Source: an uncultured Acidobacteriia bacterium (GTDB lineage: Bacteria; Acidobacteriota; Terriglobia; Bryobacterales; Bryobacteraceae). Taken from it: a stretch of 64,000 nucleotides of DNA. Positions 32,832 through 42,044 of the stretch are shown one piece after another (position 1 is the first letter of the stretch; the number at the start of each line of letters is the position of its first letter). A program made the position numbers and the translations under genes. The stretch lies in NCBI GenBank assembly GCA_903881085.1, contig CAIRSA010000336.1:62001-126000 (forward strand), read 5' to 3'. Under the pieces are notes generated by a model that saw only the letters and a program-made list of their open reading frames with translations, did no database searches and had not been told where the DNA came from.

Positions 32832-34360
32832 GAGCTGCATTGTTCCTGCTCGCCACGGCTCTGCACGCAAAGACTGTGATGGTAGTGTCGCCGCATGGCG
32901 ACGATTTCGTCATCCACGCAGCGGGTACCATAGCCAAATTGGCCAAGGCTGGCGACGAGGTGTATCTGGTGCGCGTCACCAACGACGAGAAAGCCGCACC
33001 CGGCGCATCGATGGAAGAGACCCGCGTGCGAGCCCGCGCTGAAGTGGACGCTGCGGCGAAGATCCTCGGCATCAAAGAAGTGGTGCATCTGAACTTCAAA
33101 GACGGCGAACTAGATCCAGTCTCTGAGACTGAGTTGCGCGCACGCTTCATCCAATTGTTCCGCACCTTCAAGCCCGACACCGTGATGACCTCCGATCCGT
33201 ACACGCGCTACGACGACAACTTCGATCACCAGAAAGTTGGCCGCGCCGTGGAGGATGCGCGCTGGACCGGTGGCAACAACAAATTTCATCCGGAGATGAA
33301 TCGCGCCGGACTCCCCACCCACGGCATCCCGAACATCTATTACTGGTCGCGCGGCGATCACGACGTGAATCAGCGCGAGGACGTCAGCGCATTTCTCGAC
33401 CGGAAAAACAAAGCCTTCGCCGCCATGCCAACGCTGCTCGCTTCAAAGAAACCTGCCGCCATCGAGACGTTCCACGTGTGGCAGGGCAGCGGTCTGCAAG
33501 GCCCGTATGTCGAGTGGTACCGCCAACAGCTCGCCAGCGGCAAGCCCTACGCTGCGCCAAAAGGCGAAGCCCTGCGAGGCAACGCCGCTGACATGAAAGG
33601 CAAGACGCTGGTGATCGTCTCACCGCACTCCGACGACTTTTCCATCTTCGCCGGCGGTACCATCGCCATGATGGCCAAGGCCGGCTGCAAGATCATCATG
33701 ATTCGCGGCACCAATGACGAAAAGGACAGCTATCTTCTCTCGCCTGCCGACACAGTAAGCACCAACGCCGCACAAGTGGAAGATGCGGCGCGCGCCGCGG
33801 GCATCAAAGAAGTGATCAGCCTCGGCTTCAAGAATGACGAGCTCGACCCCGTCTCGCACACCGAAATCCGCGGCAAGCTGATCCTGCTGTTCCGCCTGCT
33901 GAAGCCGGACGCGGTGATGACCTACGACCCATGGTCGCTGTACGAAGAAAACCCCGACCACGTGAAGTTCGCCCGCGCCACCGCCGAAGCCGCCTGGGCC
34001 GCAGGCAACGATCATTTCAATCAGGAGCACTTCGCCATCGGCCTCAAACCGCACACCGTGCGCGAACGCTACTACTTCCAACGCGGCCCCAGCGACATCA
34101 ACCGCGTGTACGACATCGCACCGGTGATCGATCAAAAGCTTCGCACCGTGCGCGCCCACAAAACCATGAACCGGGCCACGGCGCTGCACTTGAAAGACAA
34201 GCTCACCGTAGCGGGCCTGCGCCTGCCGCTACTCGATAAAGAAGACCCAACGACCATCAACAAGATGATCGACATCATGATTCTGGAAGCCGCCGAAGCA
34301 AGAGGCAAGAAGTACGGATTGAAGTATGCTGAAGAGTTCCATTATGAAAACCACGAGTAA
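32828..34360 (+). CDS. Tandem-domain PIG-L/LmbE deacetylase
   Basis: 510 residues, twice the usual length. A signal peptide (MRAALFLLATALHA) leads into domain A (about 15-250; SPHGDDFVIHAAGT, YDDNFDHQKVGRAVEDARW) and domain B (about 255-500; SPHSDDFSIFAGGT, YEENPDHVKFARATAEAAW). Both keep the metal-binding His and Asp pair and the later His. Domain B is closer to the single-domain neighbour, which points to triplication by gene duplication and fusion. Two active sites in one secreted chain could act on repeating N-acetylated sugar chains. The 3' end overlaps the next gene by 17 nt. Confidence 0.87.
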   Translation: MRAALFLLATALHAKTVMVVSPHGDDFVIHAAGTIAKLAKAGDEVYLVRVTNDEKAAPGASMEETRVRARAEVDAAAKILGIKEVVHLNFKDGELDPVSETELRARFIQLFRTFKPDTVMTSDPYTRYDDNFDHQKVGRAVEDARWTGGNNKFHPEMNRAGLPTHGIPNIYYWSRGDHDVNQREDVSAFLDRKNKAFAAMPTLLASKKPAAIETFHVWQGSGLQGPYVEWYRQQLASGKPYAAPKGEALRGNAADMKGKTLVIVSPHSDDFSIFAGGTIAMMAKAGCKIIMIRGTNDEKDSYLLSPADTVSTNAAQVEDAARAAGIKEVISLGFKNDELDPVSHTEIRGKLILLFRLLKPDAVMTYDPWSLYEENPDHVKFARATAEAAWAAGNDHFNQEHFAIGLKPHTVRERYYFQRGPSDINRVYDIAPVIDQKLRTVRAHKTMNRATALHLKDKLTVAGLRLPLLDKEDPTTINKMIDIMILEAAEARGKKYGLKYAEEFHYENHE

Positions 34361-34856
34361 TCGAAGAAATGTTTTGAAGGCTCTGGCCGTCGCGCCCGCC
34401 GCGCTGGCCCAGCAGCAGCACCAGCACGGCACAGGCGAGCTTTTGCAGATCGCCGCCGCACCCAAGCCCCAGGTCTTCATGGGCGAAGATATGAAGGCCA
34501 TTGAGCGCCTGGCTGACATCATCATCCCGCGGTCCGACACGCCTGGAGCAGCCGATGCCGGAGTGCACTTCTTCATTGACTCGGCAGCGAAGCGCAATCA
34601 GGGGCTCGAAAAATCGTTGCGCGCTGGCATCGCCTGGCTCAAGAAGAACGACTTCCTGAAGCTTTCAGAAAAGGAACAGATCGCGCTCGTCACGCGCATG
34701 GTGACCGACGAGCCGCGGTTCTTCAAAACCATGAAGGACATGACCATCGACGGCTACTACGGCTCCAAAGAAGGCTTGACTAAAGAGCTGGAATGGCACG
34801 GCAACACCTTCCTCAGCGAATTCAAGGGCTGCACCCATCCGGAGCATCAGGTTTAA
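34344..34856 (+). CDS. Gluconate 2-dehydrogenase subunit 3 family protein (LacC/glucoside 3-dehydrogenase small subunit-like)
   Basis: 170 residues from the ATG at 34344. The Tat leader is [18 protein letters not shown]. Family core: [51 protein letters not shown]. The small subunit carries its partner GMC enzyme across the membrane as a hitch-hiker through its own Tat signal; the partner next door indeed lacks a signal peptide. Such pairs form gluconate, sorbitol or glucoside-3-dehydrogenases. The stop is one base before the GMC gene's ATG. Confidence 0.9.
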   Translation: MKTTSNRRNVLKALAVAPAALAQQQHQHGTGELLQIAAAPKPQVFMGEDMKAIERLADIIIPRSDTPGAADAGVHFFIDSAAKRNQGLEKSLRAGIAWLKKNDFLKLSEKEQIALVTRMVTDEPRFFKTMKDMTIDGYYGSKEGLTKELEWHGNTFLSEFKGCTHPEHQV

Positions 34857-34857
34857 T

Positions 34858-36504
34858 ATGCAGATCAGAAACGCAACGCAAAGGCACGACGTAATCATCA
34901 TCGGCAGCGGCGCCGCGGGCGGCATGGCGGCCTGGAATCTCACGCGCCAGGGCGTGAATGTTCTGCTACTCGATGCCGGCGAAAAGTTCTCCCGCTCGAA
35001 GTTCTGGAGCCACGTGAAACCGTGGGAAAGCCGCGAAAAAACAGCGCGCGGCGAATACCCCCCGCAGTTCAGGCTCAGCACCAAAGAACAACCCTACGAC
35101 ACAAAACCAGGCCAACCCTTCGACTTGGTGCGCGTGTGGGGACGCGGCGGAAAGACCAACATCTGGGGCCGTGTGTCGTTGCGTTATTCCGATGTCGACT
35201 TCGCCGGACCCGAACGCGATGGCTGGGAGATCCCATGGCCCATACGCTACAAAGACATCTCGCCTTACTACGACCGCGTAGAGCAATTGATCGGCGTATG
35301 CGGCGGCACGGACGATCAGGATTCCCTCCCCGGCAGCAAGTTCATGCTGCCCGCGCCGCCGCCTCGTTGCGGTGAGCGGCTCATGCAGAAGGCCGCAAAG
35401 AGCATCGGCGTCTCCGTCGTGGCCGGCCGCCGCGCGGTATTAACCAAGCAGCATAATGGCCACGCCCCCTGCCACTACTGCGGCGCATGCGGCCAAGGCT
35501 GCGACGTCAGCGCGTTCTTCAATTCAACAGACTATCTGCTCGAACCCGCCTTCAAAACCGGCAAGCTCACAGTGATGGACAACGCCGTGGTTGCACGGGT
35601 GTTGGTTGACGACAAGGGCCTGGCGAGCGGCGTGCAATACTTTGACCGCCGCACCAAGGAGGAGCACAAGGTGATGGGCAAGCGCGTGATCGTTGCCGCA
35701 TCGTGCGTGGATTCCACACGCATACTGCTCAATTCGAAATCCACCGCGTACCCCAACGGCATTGCTAATTCATCCGATGTGATCGGCCGCTACCTCAGCG
35801 AACAGGTACGCTTCCACATGTTCGGCTTCGTGCCGGAATTGCTCGGCGGCAAAACGCAGAACGACGATGGCATCGGCGGCGAACACATCTACATGCCCCG
35901 GTTCAATCATCGCGATGGCCGCAAACGCGACTATCTGCGTGGCTTCGGCGCACAGTTCTGGAACACCGGCGCACAGGCCAATGCAAGTTTCGCCAAGGAT
36001 ATGCCGGGCTTCGGCTTGGATTTCAAAAAGGCAGTGAAGAAGAAATATCCGGCGCTTGTCGCCCTTCACCCCTATGGCGAAGTGATCCCGCGCAAGGACA
36101 ATCGCGTCACCGTGGAAGGCACGCCAACCGACATGTTCGGCGTACCCATCGCTCGCATCGAGTATTCCATCGGCGAGAATGAACGCAAGATGGCGCTGGA
36201 AATGTACGACGTCGCCGAATCGATCCTGCGCGCCGCGAAAGCGGAGATCGTACCCTTCGAACGCGGCAAGTTGGATGTGGCCGGCAGCGCGATTCACGAA
36301 CACGGCACATGCCGCATGGGCACCGATCCGAAGCGCAGTGCATTGAATGGCTTCTGCCAAAGTCACGACGTGAAGAATCTGTTTGTCGTCGACGGTGCAG
36401 CCTTCACCACTGCCTCGGAGAAGAACCCCACGCTCACCATCCTCGCGCTGGCGTGGCGATCCAGTGATTACATGGCCGCGGAAATGAAAGCAGGCCGCAT
36501 ATGA
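34858..36504 (+). CDS. GMC-family FAD dehydrogenase, large subunit (glucoside 3-dehydrogenase/gluconate 2-dehydrogenase-like)
   Basis: 548 residues. FAD motif [19 protein letters not shown] at the N-terminus; [20 protein letters not shown] marks the GMC region. A Cys-rich loop [11 protein letters not shown] (about 205-216) resembles the iron-sulfur ligands of bacterial FAD-glucose dehydrogenases. The C-terminus has the catalytic His in [12 protein letters not shown], then [20 protein letters not shown]. No signal peptide, consistent with co-export by the Tat-tagged small subunit next door. It oxidises a sugar hydroxyl and passes electrons to a cytochrome. C3 oxidation of glycosides is likely given the DUF1080 neighbour. 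Confidence 0.9.
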   Translation: MQIRNATQRHDVIIIGSGAAGGMAAWNLTRQGVNVLLLDAGEKFSRSKFWSHVKPWESREKTARGEYPPQFRLSTKEQPYDTKPGQPFDLVRVWGRGGKTNIWGRVSLRYSDVDFAGPERDGWEIPWPIRYKDISPYYDRVEQLIGVCGGTDDQDSLPGSKFMLPAPPPRCGERLMQKAAKSIGVSVVAGRRAVLTKQHNGHAPCHYCGACGQGCDVSAFFNSTDYLLEPAFKTGKLTVMDNAVVARVLVDDKGLASGVQYFDRRTKEEHKVMGKRVIVAASCVDSTRILLNSKSTAYPNGIANSSDVIGRYLSEQVRFHMFGFVPELLGGKTQNDDGIGGEHIYMPRFNHRDGRKRDYLRGFGAQFWNTGAQANASFAKDMPGFGLDFKKAVKKKYPALVALHPYGEVIPRKDNRVTVEGTPTDMFGVPIARIEYSIGENERKMALEMYDVAESILRAAKAEIVPFERGKLDVAGSAIHEHGTCRMGTDPKRSALNGFCQSHDVKNLFVVDGAAFTTASEKNPTLTILALAWRSSDYMAAEMKAGRI

Positions 36505-37643
36505 AGGGAACATTGCACGGCCGCAAAGCCATCGTGTTAGAGAACGGCGTGATCCGCCTCAGCGCGCTAACAGGCGGCGGCCACATCGGCGAACTGCGAT
36601 TTCTAAAGGGCGACGCGGCCCACACCATCAACCCGATGCGCGTGCCTCACTACCCGACGATTGAACCGCAAGAGTACGATCCAGCCAAGCACGACGAGAT
36701 CTACGGCGACGATCCGCATCGCTGGATCTCGAGCGGCTACATGGGCCACATGCTCTGCTTCCCAGCCTTCGGTCCTCCGTCATCCGAAGACGAAATCAAG
36801 AATCACTTCGGCAATCATGGCGAAGCGCCAATCGTCGAATGGAAGCAGACAGGCCTCAACAAACAGAAAGACTCAACCACGCTCAACTATGCGGCCGATC
36901 TGCCCAAAACGCAGTACCGCGTGGAACGCGCGATCACCATCGTCAACGGCGAAAGCGTCGTTTACGTGGAAGAGTCCATCGAAAACCTCGCCGAGTTCGA
37001 CCGCACCATCAACTGGGTGCAGCACGCCACGTTCGGTCCACCGTTCGCCGAACCGGGCAAGACATTTCTTGACGCCAACGTAACGAAAGGGAAGGCCGGT
37101 CCGGCCAAAGGTTCGCTCAAAGCCAACAGCACCATCGCATGGCCCAAGGGCACCAACGTCAAAGGCAAAGAAATTAATCTGCGCGGCTTCTCAAAGAAAC
37201 CGCATACCGGAAGCTACGCCGCGCTCCTGCACGATCAAAGCCGCGAGCAGAGCTACTTCACCATGTATCACTCCGAATATCCGGTCTTGATAGGCTACGT
37301 CTATCCCACCAGCGACAACCCATGGCTGGGCGATTGGCAGGAAAACCACTACATGGCGCACAAGCCGTGGAACTGCGAAGTGATCGCGCGCGGCATGGAG
37401 TTCGGCACCACGCCCTTTGCCGAAGGTCTGAAGAAAAGCGTCGATCGTGGATCGCTCTTCGGAGTTCCCGCCTTCCGTTGGATAGGCGGCAAACAGAAAC
37501 TCACGACGCACTTCACCATCTTCCTGGCCGAAATAGAACCAGGCTTCAAGGGAGTGAAAGATGTGCGCGCGGAGGCCGGCAAGATTGTTGTCCGCCGCCG
37601 CGACGGCAAGAAAATTACTTTGGACGCGAGCCGGGCGAAATAA
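36501..37643 (+). CDS. Aldose epimerase/mutarotase-like beta-sandwich protein
   Basis: 380 residues, starting in an ATGA overlap with the GMC gene. No signal peptide. The sequence shows the mutarotase-type pattern: [19 protein letters not shown] at the start, then [20 protein letters not shown] followed by FGPPFAEPG, like the W-x-QH-x-x-FGPPF of aldose-1-epimerase relatives, and late strands with [20 protein letters not shown]. The many His, Glu and Trp fit sugar binding. It probably processes the oxidised or free sugar made by the adjacent dehydrogenase. The exact family is not certain. Its 3' end overlaps the convergent DUF1080 gene by 29 nt. Confidence 0.7.
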   Translation: MKGTLHGRKAIVLENGVIRLSALTGGGHIGELRFLKGDAAHTINPMRVPHYPTIEPQEYDPAKHDEIYGDDPHRWISSGYMGHMLCFPAFGPPSSEDEIKNHFGNHGEAPIVEWKQTGLNKQKDSTTLNYAADLPKTQYRVERAITIVNGESVVYVEESIENLAEFDRTINWVQHATFGPPFAEPGKTFLDANVTKGKAGPAKGSLKANSTIAWPKGTNVKGKEINLRGFSKKPHTGSYAALLHDQSREQSYFTMYHSEYPVLIGYVYPTSDNPWLGDWQENHYMAHKPWNCEVIARGMEFGTTPFAEGLKKSVDRGSLFGVPAFRWIGGKQKLTTHFTIFLAEIEPGFKGVKDVRAEAGKIVVRRRDGKKITLDASRAK

Positions 37644-38568
37644 GCGGCGTCACAACTAATTTCCGAAACTCCACCGGGCCATGATCGCCTTGAATCACGA
37701 TCGGGCCCGGAGCCGATTCATCGGGATCGCTGGCCATCGCCGTCAGGCCTTCAATCTCCCTGCGGTCAACCGTCGTCTTGCCATTCAACACAATGGTGAC
37801 CTCGCGGCCAATCAATGTGAGGTCGTAGGTCTGCCACTCTCCCGCAGGCTTGCTGGCATTCATCGCCGGCTTGATGCGGCTATACAACGCACCGTTCGAA
37901 TGGGAGTCCTGCTCCTTGCCGTAATCTTCCAGAATCTGCACTTCATAACGGCCACGCAGGCCGATGCCACTGTTGCTGTCATGGCCCACCTTGAATTCGG
38001 CATGCAGCGTGAAGTTCCAGAACTTCTGATCGGAGACCAGATTATTAGCGCCCTTCACATTGGCCATCGCGCCGTCTTTCACTTCCCAGCCAAGCGGCTT
38101 CCCCTTTACCAATGGCTGCCAGTTGGAAAGATCTTTGCCATTGAACAGTGCCACCGGCGTGCTCAGGTTGTGCTTGCCTTTGTGATTCTCTTTCAGCAGC
38201 GGCGCGCGATTGCCCGCAAAATCCAGATGCAACTCCGGCGCACCTTCCACATCAAACGTCCCGCTGATCTTGTCTCCTGCCACATGCGCCCGCCAGATTC
38301 CCTTCGCATTCACGCCGCCCTTATACGCGCGCTCAAACACAAACTTGAGTTCACCTTTCGAAATCGACAACTCAGGGATATCGTTCATATCGCCGCCCGC
38401 AGCGCCGACAAACCGGCCCTTCAATTTCGGAGTTCCCGCCCCAGTCACCTCAAGCCACCACGCCCGGTTGCGCGGCTCTTTGGGCGCTTTCATGTTCCAT
38501 CGTCCATTGAAAGCTTCGTCGCCCGCGAACGCAGTAAGAGTGCAGAGTAGAGCCAATACAAATCGCAT
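37615..38568 (-). CDS. Exported 3-keto-disaccharide hydrolase (DUF1080)
   Basis: 317 residues with a signal peptide (MRFVLALLCTLTAFAG). The first 130 residues are a small beta domain (ELSISKGELKFVFERAYKGG); the DUF1080 jelly roll follows (about 135-310): ALFNGKDLSNWQPL, WEVKDGAMAN, NFTLHAEFKVGHDSNSGIGL, EVQILEDYG, GEWQTYDLTLIGREVTIVLNG, GPIVIQGDHGPVEFRKL. DUF1080 proteins hydrolyse 3-keto-glycosides after C3 oxidation. Convergent placement at the end of the GMC/LacC-like operon supports the same pathway, though it is transcribed separately. Confidence 0.88.
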   Translation of the reverse strand: MRFVLALLCTLTAFAGDEAFNGRWNMKAPKEPRNRAWWLEVTGAGTPKLKGRFVGAAGGDMNDIPELSISKGELKFVFERAYKGGVNAKGIWRAHVAGDKISGTFDVEGAPELHLDFAGNRAPLLKENHKGKHNLSTPVALFNGKDLSNWQPLVKGKPLGWEVKDGAMANVKGANNLVSDQKFWNFTLHAEFKVGHDSNSGIGLRGRYEVQILEDYGKEQDSHSNGALYSRIKPAMNASKPAGEWQTYDLTLIGREVTIVLNGKTTVDRREIEGLTAMASDPDESAPGPIVIQGDHGPVEFRKLVVTPLISPGSRPK

Positions 38569-38890
38569 GATGCCAATGTATCATGCAAAGCTCCGTGTCA
38601 AACTCCGGGGAGGGGACCCCGATGAAATTTTCCGTAAGCTTGCCGCTCGTTGTGACTTCATTTTCCGCGCTGGCTGCGCCGGCCGGCATCACATGCGACT
38701 CTTGTTGCGCCGAAGGGGGAGCCTTGATGGGTGGCCGCGATGCGTATCATGCGCTTTGGATGGAATGGCAAGGGTTGCCACTTCTCATGTAGGAACTTTC
38801 TACTTTGCCCAAACCGCAAGTTTTCAATTTGTCGCGACATTGAGTTTTCGGTCCAGCCACAAAAGACCATCGGATGATACACTAAACAGT
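38569..38890. other. Divergent intergenic region upstream of sdhB
   Basis: 322 nt between the DUF1080 start and the sdhB start. It holds a short GC hairpin (CGGGG at 38606-38610 with CCCCG at 38617-38621). A TACACT box (38878-38883) ends 7 nt before the TTG start of sdhB. Short open frames here lack family resemblance. It must contain promoters for both genes, but no clear -35 box is seen. Confidence 0.4.
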
Positions 38891-39637
38891 TTGCGGGTTT
38901 CACCACTCAACATAACGAACCACACCCTGACGATCACTCGTGCAGCAGATGGCGGGATCTCCACCGGATTGCAGTCGTACGAAGTAGCGCTTGAGGACCG
39001 CATGACTGTGCTTGACGCTCTGTTCCAGATCCAACGCAATCAGGATGCCTCACTTCAGTTCCGTTGCGCATGCCGTGTGGGAATGTGCGGCACATGCGCC
39101 ATGACAATCAACGGTGTGCCCAGGTTGGCTTGCAAAACGGGTATTCGAACACTGGAGCCTGGAGATGTTTCCGTCGCACCGTTACAGAACCTGCCGGTGA
39201 TCAAAGACCTGGTGGTCTCACTGGAACCTTTCTTTGCGCAGTGGAAGCGAATCAACCCCGCTCTACGCACGGCGGACCCGAAGAAGACCGAACTGGCAAT
39301 TGTCCGGTCTGACTCGCGATATATGCAATCCGTGGAGTCCAAGCGCGACTGCATCACGTGTGGTGCGTGCTACGGAGCTTGCGGCGTCAAGTCAACCAGC
39401 GGTGAGTACCTGGGACCGGCCGCGATCAATCGCGCTTATCTGCGATTAATGGACCCGCGTGACAACGGCGTGGATGACCGTCTGCGAATTCTGAATGACG
39501 AGCGCGGCGGCATCTGGCGTTGCCACACTCAGTTCAATTGCACCGCGGTCTGCCCCAAAGGGATCACGCTCACCGATACCATCGGGAGGCTGAAGCGTGC
39601 GATGCTGTTTCCATCGCAATTCAGAAAGAAATCCTGA
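38891..39637 (+). CDS. sdhB: Succinate dehydrogenase iron-sulfur subunit (SdhB)
   Basis: About 248 residues. [2Fe-2S] ligands are in FRCACRVGMCGTCAMTINGV and RLACKT. [4Fe-4S] and [3Fe-4S] ligands are in CITCGACYGACG and CHTQFNCTAVCPKGI. No ATG or GTG is available in frame near the N-terminal beta-grasp strand (TLTITRAADGG), so the TTG at 38891 is the likely start; a TACACT box 7 nt upstream suggests a leaderless mRNA. It transfers electrons from FAD to quinone in the membrane complex. Unusually, sdhB is first in the operon. The stop overlaps the sdhC start (TGATG). Confidence 0.92.
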   Translation: MRVSPLNITNHTLTITRAADGGISTGLQSYEVALEDRMTVLDALFQIQRNQDASLQFRCACRVGMCGTCAMTINGVPRLACKTGIRTLEPGDVSVAPLQNLPVIKDLVVSLEPFFAQWKRINPALRTADPKKTELAIVRSDSRYMQSVESKRDCITCGACYGACGVKSTSGEYLGPAAINRAYLRLMDPRDNGVDDRLRILNDERGGIWRCHTQFNCTAVCPKGITLTDTIGRLKRAMLFPSQFRKKS

Positions 39638-39999
39638 TGGACAGGTACTCGAAGTATCGCAAACAATACACCGGACTGCTGGCACATGTGGTTCAGCGCG
39701 CCAGCGGCGTATTGCTGCTGGTTTACCTGCTGTTGCATGTGCAGACCATTCGCCAATTGAGCGCAGGCCCCGCGGCCTTCAACGCCGCGCTGGCTGCGTT
39801 CCGCCATCCGGTTTTCAAGCTCCTCGAAATCGCACTGCTGGGCACTGTGATCATCCACGCGTTCAACGGGGTACGGATCACCATTCTGGATCTGGGTGTG
39901 GGTCAGGGCGCTCAACGCAAATTGTTCTGGATTTATGCTGTGGGAATTGGGGCCGCGGTGTTTCTTCTTGGCGCGATTCCGCTGCTGTTGAGGAGATGA
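39637..39999 (+). CDS. sdhC: Succinate dehydrogenase membrane anchor, cytochrome b subunit (SdhC)
   Basis: 120 residues with three predicted membrane helices. The first helix region shows HVVQRASGVLLLVYLLLHVQ (probable haem b His and the Arg/Ser quinone-site positions). The second has ALLGTVIIHAFNGVRITILD, typical of SdhC/SdhD. Starts at the ATG sharing a base with the sdhB stop. It forms the membrane domain with the next gene, binding haem b and quinone. Confidence 0.85.
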   Translation: MDRYSKYRKQYTGLLAHVVQRASGVLLLVYLLLHVQTIRQLSAGPAAFNAALAAFRHPVFKLLEIALLGTVIIHAFNGVRITILDLGVGQGAQRKLFWIYAVGIGAAVFLLGAIPLLLRR

Positions 40000-40002
40000 G
40001 CA

Positions 40003-40350
40003 ATGCACCGTAACGCAGTTGGGTGGTATCTGCAGAGGATTACGGGTGCGGCACTGCTGATGCTGTTGGTAGCGCACTTCTGGGTGGAGCATTTCATGAG
40101 CGCCGAGTTGCGGCGTGGCGAACTAAGCTATGAGGCGATTCTGAGCCGGATTTCCAATCCGCTCTGGCAGTACATCGACATCGCATTTCTTGTGATCGCT
40201 CTCTATCATGGCTTAAACGGAGTACGGAATATCGTGCTTGATTTCAGTCGTGTGGGTCCACTGGCAGCACGTGTAATCACTGCCCTGCTGGTGGCGGTAG
40301 GCCTGTTGTGGGCGTATTGGGGAATCGATGCGTTTAGGAACCTTTCATGA
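40003..40350 (+). CDS. sdhD: Succinate dehydrogenase membrane anchor subunit (SdhD)
   Basis: 115 residues, three hydrophobic helices. WYLQRITGAALLMLLVAHFW matches the N-terminal helix of SdhC/D proteins, and ALYHGLNGVRNIVLDF repeats the H-x-x-NGVR motif of the preceding subunit, so the two are distant paralogs. It starts 3 nt past the sdhC stop and overlaps sdhA by 4 nt. It holds haem b and quinone together with SdhC. Confidence 0.85.
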   Translation: MHRNAVGWYLQRITGAALLMLLVAHFWVEHFMSAELRRGELSYEAILSRISNPLWQYIDIAFLVIALYHGLNGVRNIVLDFSRVGPLAARVITALLVAVGLLWAYWGIDAFRNLS

Positions 40351-42044
40351 ACCCGCTTGCAATCGATTCGCTTGAAGCAGACATCCTGATTCTTGGCGCT
40401 GGAGGGGCGGGCATGCTGGCGGCAGTGCATGCAATGGAAGCCAGCCCGAATCTCAGAATCGTGATGGCCGTGAAGGGGCTGCTGGGGCAATCGGGCTGCA
40501 CGCGCATGGTGCAGGGCGGCTACAACGCAGTGCTCAATCCGCTCGACTCGTTGGAGAAACATTTCACGGACACCATCAAAGGCGGCGCCTACATCAACAA
40601 TCAGGAACTGGCGTGGAAGCTTGTGGAAGAGGCTCCGCGCCGCATCGTGGAGCTGGAAAACAAGGTGGGGTGCATGTTTGACCGTAACCCCGATGGCACA
40701 ATCCACCAGAAGGCGTTCGCCGGGCAGTCCTTTGACCGCACGGTGCATAAGGGTGATCTGACGGGCATTGAAATCATGTCGAACCTGCGCGACTTTGTGT
40801 TGGAATCGAACCTTCGTGTGCTGCAGGAGACACGAGGCCTGGATCTATTGATTGAGGATGGAGTTTGCCGCGGAGCGTTGTTATTGAATACGCGCGGAGG
40901 CAGACTGATCGCAGTGCACGCCAAGGCCACACTGCTTGCCACCGGCGGAGGCGCCACCATGTACCGCATCTCTTCGCCATCGCTTGAAAAGGCCGGCGAT
41001 GGAATGGCGATGGCATTTCGAGCAGGTGCGTCGTTCGTCGATATGGAGATGTTGCAGTTCCACCCTACGGGCTTGCTAGTGGGCAACTCGGCGGCGACAG
41101 GGGGTCTTCTCGAAGAGGGGCTGCGCGGCGCTGGGGCGAGACTTTTCAACGGTCTGGGCGAGCGCTACATGGAAAGGTATGATCCGGTCAAGATGGAACG
41201 CGCAACCCGGGATGTGATTTCCAGATCCAGTTATCTTGAAATCATGGCCGGCCGGGGAACTCCTGCGGGCGGCGTTCATATTGACCTCAGCCACCTGGAT
41301 CACGATGTTGTGGCACGCAGTTTTCCGGGAATGGTGGAACGCTGCCGCGACTTCGGCTTCGATCTGGTGCATGACCGCGTGGAAGTATCGCCAAGCGCAC
41401 ATTTCCAAATGGGAGGAGTTACGATTGATACCGAATGCCGGACAAGCGTGGAAGGACTATTCGCCGCGGGCGAGGACGCGGGAGGAGTGCATGGGGCGAA
41501 CCGGCTGGGCGGCAATGGCGTTGCCGACTCCATCGTATTCGGTGGGCGAGCGGGCGATAGCATGGCGGCGTTCGTGCTCAACCGCGAACCGCAGCTCCGT
41601 TCCCAGGCGGCGATTGACTCCATCGCTGCGAAGTGGCTGCCGGGCCCGGGCACAGCGAATGTCTTTACGCTTCGACGGGAACTGGAAAATCTGATGTGGG
41701 ACAACGTAGGCGTGGTACGCAGCGGAGGAAAACTGGCGGAAGCAGCAGATCAACTGCAGCAGCTTCGTGACCGTGCCGGCCATGTCCGCATTTCGGGCGG
41801 CCCTGCTTCCAACGCAGAATGGAATGAGGCGATGAATTGCGTGAATTTATGTACCGTTGGCGAGATGGTAGCCAGCAGTGCATTATTGAGAACAGAAAGC
41901 CGCGGCGCACACTACCGCGAGGACTTCCCGGCCCCGGATGGCGCATGGCTGAAGAACATATTCCTCACTCCCGCCAGCGGCGCGATACAATTCGAGACCA
42001 GGGAGGTGGCGTTTCCCCGCCTCAAGCCGGAAGATGGCAAATGA
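40347..42044 (+). CDS. sdhA: Succinate dehydrogenase/fumarate reductase flavoprotein subunit (SdhA)
   Basis: 565 residues. FAD motif LILGAGGAGMLAAVHA at the N-terminus; ATGGGATMYRISSP, MLQFHPTG, HFQMGGV and GEDAGGVHGANRLGGNGVADS are all typical. The segment that normally reads SHTVAAQGG, where the His binds FAD covalently, reads SGCTRMVQGG here, so FAD is probably not covalently held in the usual way. A similar form occurs in actinobacterial Sdh1-type enzymes. Succinate is oxidised to fumarate in the cytoplasm, and the fumarase genes follow at once (ATGA overlap). Confidence 0.93.
   Translation: MNPLAIDSLEADILILGAGGAGMLAAVHAMEASPNLRIVMAVKGLLGQSGCTRMVQGGYNAVLNPLDSLEKHFTDTIKGGAYINNQELAWKLVEEAPRRIVELENKVGCMFDRNPDGTIHQKAFAGQSFDRTVHKGDLTGIEIMSNLRDFVLESNLRVLQETRGLDLLIEDGVCRGALLLNTRGGRLIAVHAKATLLATGGGATMYRISSPSLEKAGDGMAMAFRAGASFVDMEMLQFHPTGLLVGNSAATGGLLEEGLRGAGARLFNGLGERYMERYDPVKMERATRDVISRSSYLEIMAGRGTPAGGVHIDLSHLDHDVVARSFPGMVERCRDFGFDLVHDRVEVSPSAHFQMGGVTIDTECRTSVEGLFAAGEDAGGVHGANRLGGNGVADSIVFGGRAGDSMAAFVLNREPQLRSQAAIDSIAAKWLPGPGTANVFTLRRELENLMWDNVGVVRSGGKLAEAADQLQQLRDRAGHVRISGGPASNAEWNEAMNCVNLCTVGEMVASSALLRTESRGAHYREDFPAPDGAWLKNIFLTPASGAIQFETREVAFPRLKPEDGK

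Noticed and set aside
38583-38792. 69-codon frame with a signal-like segment between the DUF1080 and sdhB genes
   Set aside because: The internal ATG gives a plausible leader, but the rest is short, has no family likeness and lies in the promoter region; not enough to call a gene.
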